A stretch of DNA of 64,000 bases from Brachionus manjavacas (taxonomy: Eukaryota; Rotifera; Eurotatoria; Ploima; Brachionidae): the NCBI GenBank assembly GCA_019054805.1, contig JAHQIY010000015.1, forward strand, positions 442,001 to 506,000. Reading direction: 5' to 3'. The position numbers were made by a program, and so were the translations under genes. Positions within the stretch are counted from its first letter, which is position 1. Each line of letters opens with the position of its first letter. This document shows, piece by piece, positions 32,136 through 42,159 of this stretch. The notes under the pieces are model-generated. The model was not told the origin of the DNA and searched no databases. It worked only from the letters and a program-made list of their open reading frames with translations.

Positions 32136-32766
32136 ATGCTTAATCAAATTGCTGACAAAGGTATAGAAGCTCTGCAGCTGTTTAAAACAGCATCTTCTCA
32201 TTTTGACCAAGTTTTAGCTTCAGTGACTGCAATAAACAACGTAGCCAGTGGTTTGAACTCGATGAATGAAAAGATAACCCAAATGGACAAGAAAATTGAT
32301 GACATGTCAGAAAAAATTGATGGTTTCTCAGACGAAATCGATAGTTTGTCAGAGAAAATTAGTGCCATGTCAGAGAAAATCGATGATATGTCAGATCAAG
32401 TCTATGACATGGCAGAGAAAATTAATAGCATGAACGAGAAGATTGACCGAATTGATGAGAACACAAAAAAATTTGAAGAAAACACAGTGGTTCGACTGTC
32501 AAATGTTTACGTAACTAGTGACGAGTCTTTGATAAATTGGATTAAGGTAATTTTATTTATTAAATTGTTAATTTCAAAGATTGATCTGAAAGGTTGATGA
32601 AAAAAGATTTCCTCATAAATGTGAAGATTTGGCACATTTCAAAAGTCTGACTGACCAACAAGTTCTAGATTTTTTTGACTATTATAAAATAGACAGAGAT
32701 TGCTCAATGTCTATTCACAAAACTTTGGCCAAGTATCTTGGAATCAATCCTTCATTTTTTAAATGA
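32136..32766 (+). CDS. Coiled-coil protein of unknown function, 194 residues
   Basis: Exons 32136-32546 and 32593-32766 join in phase 0 (intron GTAATT..GAAAG). After a short N-terminal helix, residues 45-110 are a run of heptad-like units (MSEKIDDMSEKIDGFSDEID and similar), giving a strong coiled coil. The C-terminal 57 residues (VDEKRFPHKCEDLAHFKSLT, then DQQVLDFFDYY..) form a separate small domain I do not recognise. A decayed copy of the C-terminal exon lies inverted at 28.2 kb, and a further related exon lies 140 bp downstream, so this belongs to a small local family. Confidence 0.7.
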
Positions 32767-32909
32767 TCTAATTAAACTTTAAATATTTATTTAAATTGAA
32801 TAAAAATTTATTTATTCATTGTTAATATCTGAATTTAGCATTTATAATTTTAATTAATTTAATTTTTGAACTAAAAAATCATCAACCATTCAGAAATAAT
32901 TTAATTCAG

Positions 32910-33043
32910 AAAATATTCATCAAACAGCTCAAAAACTTGGCTTCAAACCTGAATTTGTAATGAATGCCTTCAAAAGTATTTGTCACCTTGATTTTAACAG
33001 TCCTATTTTGATGACAGCTTCCTGCGAAATTAAAGCCCATAAG
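32910..33043 (+). CDS. Possible extra exon related to the coiled-coil gene
   Basis: Between acceptor TTTAATTCAG and donor AAG/GTAATAG an open stretch reads NIHQTAQKLGFKPEFVMNAF and then KSICHLDFNSPILMTASCEI. Its start resembles the end of the preceding gene (SIHKTLAKYLGINPSFF). It may be an alternative 3' exon or a remnant of a tandem copy. No downstream partner exon was identified. Confidence 0.35.
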
Positions 33044-33492
33044 GTAATAGCATTTCCCCACAATTCAAATTCTTATTATCACAATTTCAATATTTTTAAA
33101 GCCTCTTCTTTTTGTGCACAATTTTTTTAAGTAAAAATTCACACAGAATTAATAAAAATCGCCAAAAAAAATAAAGTTAATATCGTGTCAATTTTTTTTA
33201 TTTAAAATAAACATAAAAAGTAAAATACCAAAAAAATTTAATTTTTTCCATTTAATCAATAAAAAACCTTTTTAGTAAAAGAAAACCTAAAAGAAAATCT
33301 ACTAAATAATTTAATTTTTTTTCTTAATACAACCTTTTGTTCGGGATGATTCGAATGAGTCTCCTCTGATTTTTCGAGTTTGCTTCGATTATCATTGATC
33401 AATTCTAAAACCAAAGCTGACCCATGAACCGACAATAACATGGACTAATCCTATCTTGTTTGCTCTTTAACTCTCAAAAATTCCCGTTTATC

Positions 33493-33696
33493 TCACCGTT
33501 TTGCACTTTCGATTCCATTTCCTTAAAAATAATCAAAAAATTCAAGTAATTAAAATTCAATATTCTTGCCTCTTATCCTTTTGTTAGACTTTTGCAAGAC
33601 TTTTTGATATGGAAATGATTCCGCATCCTTAGGAGTTTCTTCTTCAGGATTGAGTAATACGCTTTCACTTGATTTGGTCTGATCGACGGATTGCAT
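33493..33696 (-). CDS. Possible small gene with a GC-AG intron
   Basis: From ATG 33696 a frame reads MQSVDQTKSSESVLLNPEEE and on to KSNKRIR at 33570. A GCAAGA donor (GC-AG type) and TTTTTAAG acceptor would join 33521-33493, giving a 51-residue hydrophilic peptide. A further coding-like minus frame (MLLSVHGSALVLELINDNRS, 33441 downward) lies next to it but has an in-frame stop before its ATG, so I could not splice the two. The product is not recognised. Confidence 0.3.
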
Positions 33697-34740
33697 AAAA
33701 ATGTTGACTTTTATCAATAAAAACTTCAAGTCATTTAAAATTTGGATGAGTGCTTAATTTGTTGTCAATTAAAAAAAATATTGAGCTTTTAAGATTTTAG
33801 TTGTAATTTATTTGATAAAAGTTTTAAATTTAATAGATTTGTTATGTTTTCATTGATTTAATTATTTTATTTAAAATATGCTTGGAAAAAAATATAGAGA
33901 TAAAAATACATAATTTTTGTTGATACTTTATATAAGTTTGTGGTAATTTTTACTAAATTTATTGTGTTTGATACTGACACCCATTTTTATAATAAACTTT
34001 TAAGCAAAAAAAAAGTTAAAAAAATTCTTTTTTTTTGAATAAAATATGAAATAAATAGTATTTAAATGTATTTTTAAAAATTAAAAAAATCAAGTGGATA
34101 GCTGAAAAAGCATCAATTTTTTAACTTTTTTTTTGTGCTTAAAAGTTTTTGATAAAAATATTATAAGGCTTGATAAGACTTTGAATTGTGGGAAAAAGAT
34201 TTTTTTTTGTGGGGAATAGTTAGACCCAAGCCAATATTAAAAGCGTCCATAATAGAATCCTTAAAATCATTGGTATCAAAAATAAGGTATAGTAAAAAAA
34301 TGCATTCGAGCTTTAAGAGATAGCTTTGACAAACAAAAACTCTCCAGATTAGCTGGACCACACTAGAGAAAAACTTCTTCAATACAACACAACTTTTTTT
34401 CATTTAATCATTTAATTTAATTTAAAAAAAAATACATAAAGTAATTTACAGGTGCTTGTCATCAATTGTGCCATTTATATATTCATTCAATAAACTACTT
34501 AACTTCAAAAAAAAATCTATTGTAGAACAATGAAATTTTTAACTACCATTAATTTAATTAAAGATAAATAGTCGTTTTGTTAAATAATTTATTTAGTTTT
34601 TTATCTCTTTCGAGATTACTTTTATCACATTCAACTTTGTAAAGAACTAAAAAACAATTAAATTAAAATTTAAAAAATTAAAACTCAATTTAAACTAATT
34701 TAAAAAATACAGTTAATAATTAAAATAAGTGATTGAATGA
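33697..34740. other. AT-rich intergenic
   Basis: I see no supported gene. The 80-codon minus frame at 34161-34403 is low-complexity and without family resemblance. The last 200 bp should include the 3' UTR of the 585-residue gene. Confidence 0.45.
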
Positions 34741-36498
34741 TTAATACAAAAACCTGCCTTTTGCCGGATCATTGTAAATATTGTCGCTATGTGCCAGAAA
34801 AGCATTTAGCTTTTTAGTCTTGACCTTATCAGTCTTGGGCCTCAGATTGTCTTTCCTCAGCAAGTTGTCCTCATAATAACAATAATTTGTGAACGAATTT
34901 TTCGGCAGTGTTTTCTCCATTTTTGCACTAGTCGCTGGTTTCTCACATTTTTCAGAAATCTCCTTCAAAATTTGCTTGGACGATTTGACCCTTGTTCGTC
35001 TTGTATTCAACTGAACAATTTTGTTTCCGTTCCTATTGCACTGTTTAGCCTTCTTGAAATTACACTTTTCATTAGCCCACATGACACTTTTTTGATCATT
35101 TGGCTTAACCAATATTTTACCAAATTCATGCTCGAAAATTTTTCCATCCGCATACTTTTTTTTCATATTTTTGGCCGAATTGGTCGACTGTTCTATTGAC
35201 GAGAGCAAGCATTGCTCCTGATTTTCTTTGAGAAAATAGTTGTTCTTGGAAATAGAGTCGGCGGAAAAATTCTGAATCAGCAAATCGGGATTTGGCGTGG
35301 AAGAGGCGGGCAATTGTGCCGAATTCAAGTGTTTGCAAAGACCGCGCAAAAAGTTCTCATTCTTAACCACTGTTTTGTGCTGAGGACTTACAGCAAAATA
35401 AAAATTTTGATTTTTTTTTGATTTTATAACAAGACTGAGCTTATTTTTGAGCTTCTGCAAAATTTCCTCATCATTGCCAAGTCTCTCAATAAATTGATCC
35501 AAGTCATCGTCGGAAATAATCCGACTTGATTTGGACTCGACTGTTAGATTAGAATCATAAAGCTTTTTGCCGCAACAATTCAGCCATATTTTGGTTTTAT
35601 TTTCGCTGTGACTTCGTTGCCTAATATTTACTAAATTGTCTAAGGTGGCATTTTTATCGGAAAAATTGGGCTTGGGCTGGCTTTTGCGGAAAAGTGGGAA
35701 AATCGAGTGCATTTTAATGAAAGAATTTTTTTCCTTGGTTTTATTCAGACCACTTTTTAAAGTGCATCCATCATCTCCATAATTATTTAGATAGGAAAAA
35801 AAACTCTTAACCATTTCATCCGGTCTGCTTGCAGACAAGTCCAAATTTTTGCTATTCTTGGACAAGTCTAGGTCTTTGACTTTTGATTTTGAACATTTGG
35901 GTGACAATTTTTTGTCCAAAATTTTTTTCAAATCTTTCGGATCATCGGCTGCCTTTAGAATCAAATCCCATGATGACAAAATTCCTTCCCTGCTTTTGTA
36001 TTTGTACTTTTTGTCCGAGTGAGAAGAGCGTGAGCTTTTGGGTGATTTTTTTTTCCTCGTTTTATCGAGACTTTTGTAGATTGATTTTTTTGTTTCGGTC
36101 AAGTCCATATAATTGGTCTGGTACATGGGGTTGTTTACTATGCCGCTTGAATTATCCGATGGGGATACTTCTTCCGAGTGGTTGTAATTTTTTTCACTTA
36201 GGTTGTAGGTCTTCCATTTGGTGGACCGAGTGCTTGGTCTGTGAGTGTAGCGCTTTTTTTTGCTGTTTTCAAGTTTGTGTCTTAGTGGGGTTTTTCTGGA
36301 CTTGGTGCCGAGTGATTTTTTTGACGATTCCATCAGATAATAGTCTGTGCAGGATGTGTTATGATTCCGAATCTTATTATCTTCTTCAATTGTCTCAACG
36401 TGTCTATTAAATGATCTAGAGCCATTGAGTATTTGCAAATCTTCAGGCTCTAGGCTAGACATCATTTTGTTTATTAAAAAATCGCTAAATTCGGCCAT
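34741..36498 (-). CDS. Unrecognised 585-residue Lys/Ser-rich protein
   Basis: A single long open frame in such AT-rich DNA is certainly coding. The first ATG is at 36498 (MAEFSDFLINKMMSSLEPED); the frame extends five codons upstream only through a TTG. The protein is basic, hydrophilic and mostly disordered, with Lys/Ser patches (KKSPKSSRSSHSDKKYKYK). Short ordered-looking segments include SRIISDDDLDQFIERLGNDE and EMVKSFFSYLNNYGDDG. No signal peptide, membrane span, zinc finger or repeat is visible. The N-terminal 20 residues look like an amphipathic helix that may be the conserved core. I do not recognise a family. Nuclear or cytoskeletal roles would fit the composition but are guesses. Confidence 0.8.
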   Translation of the reverse strand: MAEFSDFLINKMMSSLEPEDLQILNGSRSFNRHVETIEEDNKIRNHNTSCTDYYLMESSKKSLGTKSRKTPLRHKLENSKKKRYTHRPSTRSTKWKTYNLSEKNYNHSEEVSPSDNSSGIVNNPMYQTNYMDLTETKKSIYKSLDKTRKKKSPKSSRSSHSDKKYKYKSREGILSSWDLILKAADDPKDLKKILDKKLSPKCSKSKVKDLDLSKNSKNLDLSASRPDEMVKSFFSYLNNYGDDGCTLKSGLNKTKEKNSFIKMHSIFPLFRKSQPKPNFSDKNATLDNLVNIRQRSHSENKTKIWLNCCGKKLYDSNLTVESKSSRIISDDDLDQFIERLGNDEEILQKLKNKLSLVIKSKKNQNFYFAVSPQHKTVVKNENFLRGLCKHLNSAQLPASSTPNPDLLIQNFSADSISKNNYFLKENQEQCLLSSIEQSTNSAKNMKKKYADGKIFEHEFGKILVKPNDQKSVMWANEKCNFKKAKQCNRNGNKIVQLNTRRTRVKSSKQILKEISEKCEKPATSAKMEKTLPKNSFTNYCYYEDNLLRKDNLRPKTDKVKTKKLNAFLAHSDNIYNDPAKGRFLY

Positions 36499-37461
36499 TT
36501 TAGACAAAAACAAATGTCCACAAAAAATAAACTGCCGAATTTTATTATGGCCAAGTAATGGCTAGACAATTTATAAATGATTCAAAAATTGATATGTTTA
36601 ATCTTAGCAGTTAAATAGGATGTTATAATAATGGATTAGGCTTAAACTTAAGAGTCAATATTTAGATTGATAATTTTTCTTAAGATCTTAAGTCCTATTA
36701 GTTAAATTTGCCAATACTCGATTGATTCTAATCCTAAAATACGCTTTTCTAATTGCACTTAAATGAAATTTTATTTGACTTTTATTAGTAGGTCGTTTTT
36801 TAGATTTTTTAAAATTTAAATTTAAATTTTAAATTTTATATATTTACAGGATCCTTCCAAATGTTGACCAATTAGTACAACATGCTACCTGGGAATACTA
36901 TTTACATAATACAAAAATTTCAGTTTGATTTTAATTTTGAATTTTTCAAGATCTACGCATCTTGAAAAAGAAATTAGAAAATAAAGATTTTCCCTTTCAC
37001 CGAACAGTAATTTAACTAAAAATTAAAAATTCTTATGAACTTTGTTCCCTTAAATGTACAGAAAAATAATCTAAATAATTGAATGGATTGCACTCAAATG
37101 AGGTTTTTGCATCTCGATCATAAGAGTATTTATAAGAAAAGTTAGCTAACTTTAAAGCACTAAAAATTCACTGTTCAAAAATTTTATTACATTATTATTC
37201 AAAAAATTGTTAATTTTGAATTTTATCAGCATTCGGATAAAAATAAAAATTTTATTTTGTCAAATAGATAAAATTTTCGAGATGGATTAAAAAAATAAAT
37301 AAATAAAAACCTTCGAACATTCAAAAATTTGGTATCTATAACTTTTTTCAAAATTTAAAAAAAAATTTTTCTTATTTATTTTTATTTTTTAATATTAATA
37401 TCCTTTGATTAACATTTCCCTGAATTATAATTATTTATTTTCTATTTCTTAAAAAAGTCGA
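36499..37461. other. Intergenic with a partial third copy of the Tc1-like repeat
   Basis: No gene was found. Positions about 37285-37430 (CATTCAAAAATTT.., TTAATATTAATATCCTTTGA) repeat a middle part of the 1.25 kb element that begins at 37462, so a third, partial copy abuts the second. A perfect 11-bp hairpin (TTTTTCAAGAT/ATCTTGAAAAA) lies at about 36941-36968. Confidence 0.5.
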
Positions 37462-38715
37462 AAGCTTTAGCTATGGATTAAGAAATATAGAAAATGGAAA
37501 TGGACAAAATGTTTTAAAATTTAAAATATTGAAATAAAAGTTAACTTTTGTTCATAAAAAAATATTTAAATCTGAATATAATATTTTTTTCTTAAGGCTT
37601 ACTTTTAGATTTTTCAAATGGTATACTTGATGCTATGTAGACAGGCTCTATTAAAGAATTTGTCAAACCAGTGTTTTTTTGTAAAGCAAAAAGAAAATTT
37701 AAGTTTAATGTTAAAATCAACTTGACTTTCTATTTGAAAGATATTAAACAAGTATTAAGATACTCAATTTATATTTTGTTCAAAAAAGTTATTGACATAT
37801 TTGTGAATAAAATTTTCTTTTAGGCTGTATTCGAGCCTTTTTTATTTTTATATTTACAAAAGACTCTTTAGTCCTTAATTTTTTTTAAAATGAAATTTCG
37901 AAAATTAGATTTCAAAATAATTATTTAATAAACATTCAAGATATAAGTATTATTAAATTTTCTTTTAAGAAATTAAAAGTAATGAAAAATCACCAAAATC
38001 CTCTAAATACCGTTATTTTGTCATCTTTACTATTTGCCCATTTTTACATAAATTCTGCTAAATTTACTTAATTACTTTACTTTTGATAAATTTAAAAAGT
38101 AAAAAAATTGATTAAAGATAAAGAAATAAATAAAAAAAAAACCATCGAACATTCAAAAATTTAATCTGAAACTTTTTTCAAAATTTAAAATCTTTTAATT
38201 TTTTAATATTAATATCCTTTGATTCATATAACCCTGATGGTTAGAAAATTTATCATTTGACTCGAGGAATTGGAAAGTTTATTTCGAAAAAATTCGATCG
38301 TTTCAATCCAAAAAAATTTGAAAAACTTTTTTACTAAAAGAGAAAATTTTGTTCAGTAAAATGCATAATTACAAGCAAATTTGCTTAATGCAAATTTTAA
38401 CGAGAAGCAAATTTTCAATATAAATCCTGGATTCCTCTTTACGTATAATTACGAAAATAAGCTTTTTTTTCGTAAATCGTAAAAGGTTAAAAAAGATTGA
38501 AAAACAAAAGAATCTTAAAATTCACCAGGATAATGATCCAAAGCCCACAGCTACCATTAACTTGGACAATATAAAAGTAAATAAAATTTTAATGAGTTAA
38601 TAAAAATTTGACTTTTTTTTCTTTTTTTACCATTTTTTTTTAAATTCAAATTCAAATTTATATTAATTAAAAGGATAAAATTGAGATCAATTTTTTTAAG
38701 GCATAATCAATTTTT
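37462..38715 (+). mobile_element. 1.25 kb element with Tc1-like transposase scrap, copy 2
   Basis: This is a direct repeat of 28903-30135 with only scattered substitutions and a 21-bp extra segment near 38296-38316. The transposase scrap at 38523 onward reads HQDNDPKPTATINLDNI and ends at the homologous stop, so both copies keep the frame. The two copies bracket the 8.5-kb block holding the CDK2-like, coiled-coil and 585-residue genes. Confidence 0.75.
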
Positions 38716-39327
38716 GAACAAAAAATTAAAATGAAGAAAAATCTTCTTTGAGTCTAAATTTTAAAACTGAAAATTGTTTCAACTGATTTACTATTTTAGG
38801 CTTTTAGAAAAGACTGCTTTATTTTTAATATTTATTATTTACAAAAAATTAAAAATAAATTTTTAATTTTTTTATATTGTAAAGCTGATTCTTCGATTAA
38901 TTCAGTTCTGAAATTTTAAATTTTAGTCTTTATATTTGATGCAGTTCGTTTCTAAAATTAGAATGCAGCTATCTTAAGCACAGTCTCCACTGCTAAAGCA
39001 ACGCCAGAGCTAGAGCATCTAAAAAAGTTAAATTAAAAGTTAAATTTTTAAAAAGTAAATTGCAAAAAAAGTTAAAAAAATTTTTGACCTAAATGTCATT
39101 AAAAATTTTTAATAATCTATTTAAAATAATTTTTTTTGCATTCTTTTTTGAACACCCGTAAGTATGAATCTTAAAATAAGGCTATTAAAATCAAAAAAAT
39201 TAAATTTTTTTTTCAAATTTTTAATTAATAAAGACAATATTTTTAACACTAGTTGAATAAAATTCACTATAAGCAATAGTGGCATGTGATCATTAGGGTA
39301 AATTCTTTTTTTTGAAGTTTTAAAAAT
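38716..39327. other. AT-rich upstream region of TRAPPC5
   Basis: No gene was found. This presumably includes the TRAPPC5 promoter. Confidence 0.45.
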
Positions 39328-40139
39328 ATGGATTCTGAAAATGTCAAACCAACTTGTTTGGACAAGTCAATACCAAAGCAAAGGGGAGAGGTAACATAGA
39401 TACATTTTTAATTTTTTTTTAAAATAAATATTAATAAATGCTGTTAATAATTACATCATTTTTCATTTCAGATTAACTTGAGCACATATGCCTTTTTGAT
39501 TGCTGAAATGGTTATTTACTCGAACAAGCAGAGTAATGATATTACCGATTTTCAAAGCAGAATGGCAGAGTTTGGCAGGTTTATCGGAGTCCGCTTGCTT
39601 GATTTAACTTACTACAGGGACCGAAATAACAAGCGAGAAGTCAAATTTCTTGAACAGCTTAACTTTATTAAAAAATATGTTTGGAGAGTAATTTTTAATT
39701 TATTAATAAGGGTCAATTTTATATTAATGAGCTAGAGTATTTACGGAAAAGAAGCCGACAAGCTTGAAAGAGATTATAATGACCCTTTGATTTGTAAGGA
39801 AAGACAAAATTGACTTATTTTTTAAAAAATTACTATTTAGATTACATAATGGAAAAGGATCCAATTATAAACAAATTTTTGCCTAATGATAGACGTAATT
39901 TTCTTGGCACTTTATTTTATTTTTTATCGCTAATGTTTAAGTAAACTTCAGTTGTGCGTATTTAAACGCTGGAATAATTGAAGCTATTTTAAACGAAAGC
40001 AACTTTGTAATTTTTTTTAATCAATTTATTTTTTAATTTATACAATTGTTCCATTTAGCCATGTAAAACAGACATTATACATTCCGATGGTTGGGCTTAT
40101 TACACAATTAAATTCGATAAATCAGTTGTGTCAAAATAG
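39328..40139 (+). CDS. TRAPPC5: TRAPP complex subunit 5 (Trs31/Bet3 family)
   Basis: This is a core subunit of the TRAPP tethering complexes that act as Rab1 exchange factors in ER-Golgi traffic. Six small exons: 39328-39390, 39472-39687, 39736-39793, 39841-39894, 39942-40006 and 40059-40139. They close in phase to 178 residues (human about 188). Recognisable segments are LSTYAFLIAEMV, FGRFIGVRLLDL, WRSIYGKEADKLERDYNDP, then LNFSCAYLNAGIIEAILNES and a final HSDGWAYYTIKF. These align in order with TRAPPC5, including the FGKEADKLE and NCASFTAGIVEA blocks. The ATG at 39328 follows an AT-rich leader. The lipase gene starts 270 bp downstream on the same strand. Confidence 0.92.
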
Positions 40140-40408
40140 AAAATTAAAGAAAATTTACTTTAAAATTTACCTAATAAAACTTTGAGAAATTTATCTTCTA
40201 AATTCCTATTATCTCATTTTGTTTTATAAAAAAAGAATTATTTTTTATTATCAAAATTGCGTAAATGAGCCTACTGCCACAGACATTCTAATAATAATTT
40301 TGGCTAGATAAAACAAAATCAAATAAATTAAAATTTATCTAAGTCACGAGTTAATGTAGAAGAAATGACAGTATATAAAAATGTTTAAAAAATCTTTATT
40401 CAATAAAA

Positions 40409-42159
40409 ATGAAATTTTATCATTTGTTAATAATCGGGCTTTTTATAGGTAAAAATAATTCTAAAAAAGTAAAATTTTTTAAAATAATCTCAAAAGGCTC
40501 TGCATATAATCAGGAAACTACAACAACTAAAAGACCTCTGTATGGACCCTATCCTCCTGATACACAAATTTGCTATCCAGAAGGTAACTTTTTTTTACAA
40601 GTCATTGAGTTTATAAAAATATTGAAAAAAAAATAATAATTATTTACTTCTAAATAATACTTATCGTGAAGGATGCTTCAGCAACAGCTATCCATTTAAT
40701 TTTACCGGAAATTATTTGCCTTTGAATCCGGACGAGCTTAATACTGAGTTTTTGCTCTTTACTAGACAAAACAAGGACCAAGAGCAGCTATTGTCGTATA
40801 AAAACCTAAACTTGGCCTCCACCAACTTCAACCGATTGCTTCCATTGAAAATGATAATCCACGGTTTTGGTAATGATAGATCAACTAGCTGGCTAAATAG
40901 AATGAAAGATGAAATACTAAACCAGGAGTCAGCTAATGTTATAATTGTCGGATGGGGAAATGGTGCCACGTTTCCACTGTACAACAACGCCTCGACAAAT
41001 ATTCGCTTGGTAGGTAAACAAGCTGGTATTTTAGTAAATGAGATTAGAAAAGAGTATTACAGCGCTAATCCGAGAAGTTTAAATGTTCATTGTATCGGCC
41101 ACAGTTTAGGTGCCCATGCATGTGGTTTTGCTTCCAATGCAGCCTCAATTCGGTTCAATAGAATTTCTGGTTTGGACACAGCTGGTCCTTTTTTTGAAGA
41201 GATGGATCCAGCAGTAAGACTCGATCCAACTGATGCTGATTTAGTTGATTCTATTCACACAAATGCGGGCACATTGCTCAGCTTTGCCTTTGGTATTATG
41301 ATGCCAGTAGGCCATGTAGATTTCTATGTAAATGGAGGTGAATTTCAGCCAGGGTGTCCAGGTCTGAGTTCAATAATTGGCGAGCTAATAGGTGGAAATG
41401 CTGACCCGACTCAAAAGGTTGGATGCAGTCACAACAAGGTTCTGGACTACTTTATAGAGTCAATTCGCTCGCCCTGTACATTTGTTGGCTTTGCTTGTGA
41501 TTCTAAAGAAAGTTTTGAAAATGGACAGTGCGTTAGTTGCACGAATGACAAATGCTCGGCTATGGGCTATTATACTCTTAACTTCAGGGGTAGAGGATCA
41601 ATGTATTTAAAGACAACTGTTGATGCTCCATTTTGTGGATATCATCATAAATTCGAGCTCCAGGTAAGCTCAAATTCGGAAAAAACAGCTGGAGAGATTT
41701 TAATTGACACAAATGCCGGTGACCAAGTTGCCTTGACCAAGTAAGAATAAAGAAAACTGAAAATTTTGGTAACTTATTTTTAAAACTATCAAAGGATTAG
41801 TGATGATATAAATCCTGGTTCGGTAATAACAAGAATGTTTGTGACACCTAGTGACCTAAACTATGTTCTTGCAGTGAATCTACAATTTAATAAAAAGTCT
41901 AAACCGTTTTTTGGTTCTGATCCCAATGCAGTCAAATTTAGCTTTGACAAGTTGAAATTGACCAATGTTGAGGTTGACGAAATGTAAGATTTTAAAAATA
42001 AAATTTAATTTATTTTTTTAATTATTTATTTCAAAATTTAGATACAGTAGATGCGCTGCCAACACTGAAATTAGCGATAAACAAGTGCTCAGTGTTCCAA
42101 TTAAAGTAAACGACTGTACAGCCCGATCGTTTTTTAGAAAACTTTTGAGTCGTAAATAA
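40409..42159 (+). CDS. Secreted lipase, pancreatic-lipase family
   Basis: This lipase hydrolyses acylglycerol or phospholipid esters outside the cell. Exons 40409-40448, 40497-40583, 40672-41740, 41795-41983 and 42042-42159 close exactly to 500 residues. The N-terminus MKFYHLLIIGLFIGSAY is a signal peptide. The alpha/beta-hydrolase core has the oxyanion region MIIHGFGNDRSTSW, nucleophile elbow GHSLGAHACGF (Ser187), GLDTAGP (Asp211) and CSHNKVLDYF (His296), a complete triad in family spacing. The lid between GCPGLSS.. and Cys is short. From about residue 335 a beta-rich region (FELQVSSNSEKTAGEILIDT) replaces the colipase-binding C-terminal domain. Triglyceride versus phospholipase A1 specificity cannot be fixed from sequence, though the short lid region leaves phospholipase A1 open. 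Digestive or extracellular use is likely. Confidence 0.92.

Noticed and set aside
35883..36410. 175-codon plus frame opposite the 585-residue gene
   Set aside because: Cys/Phe/Ser-rich shadow of the minus-strand gene.
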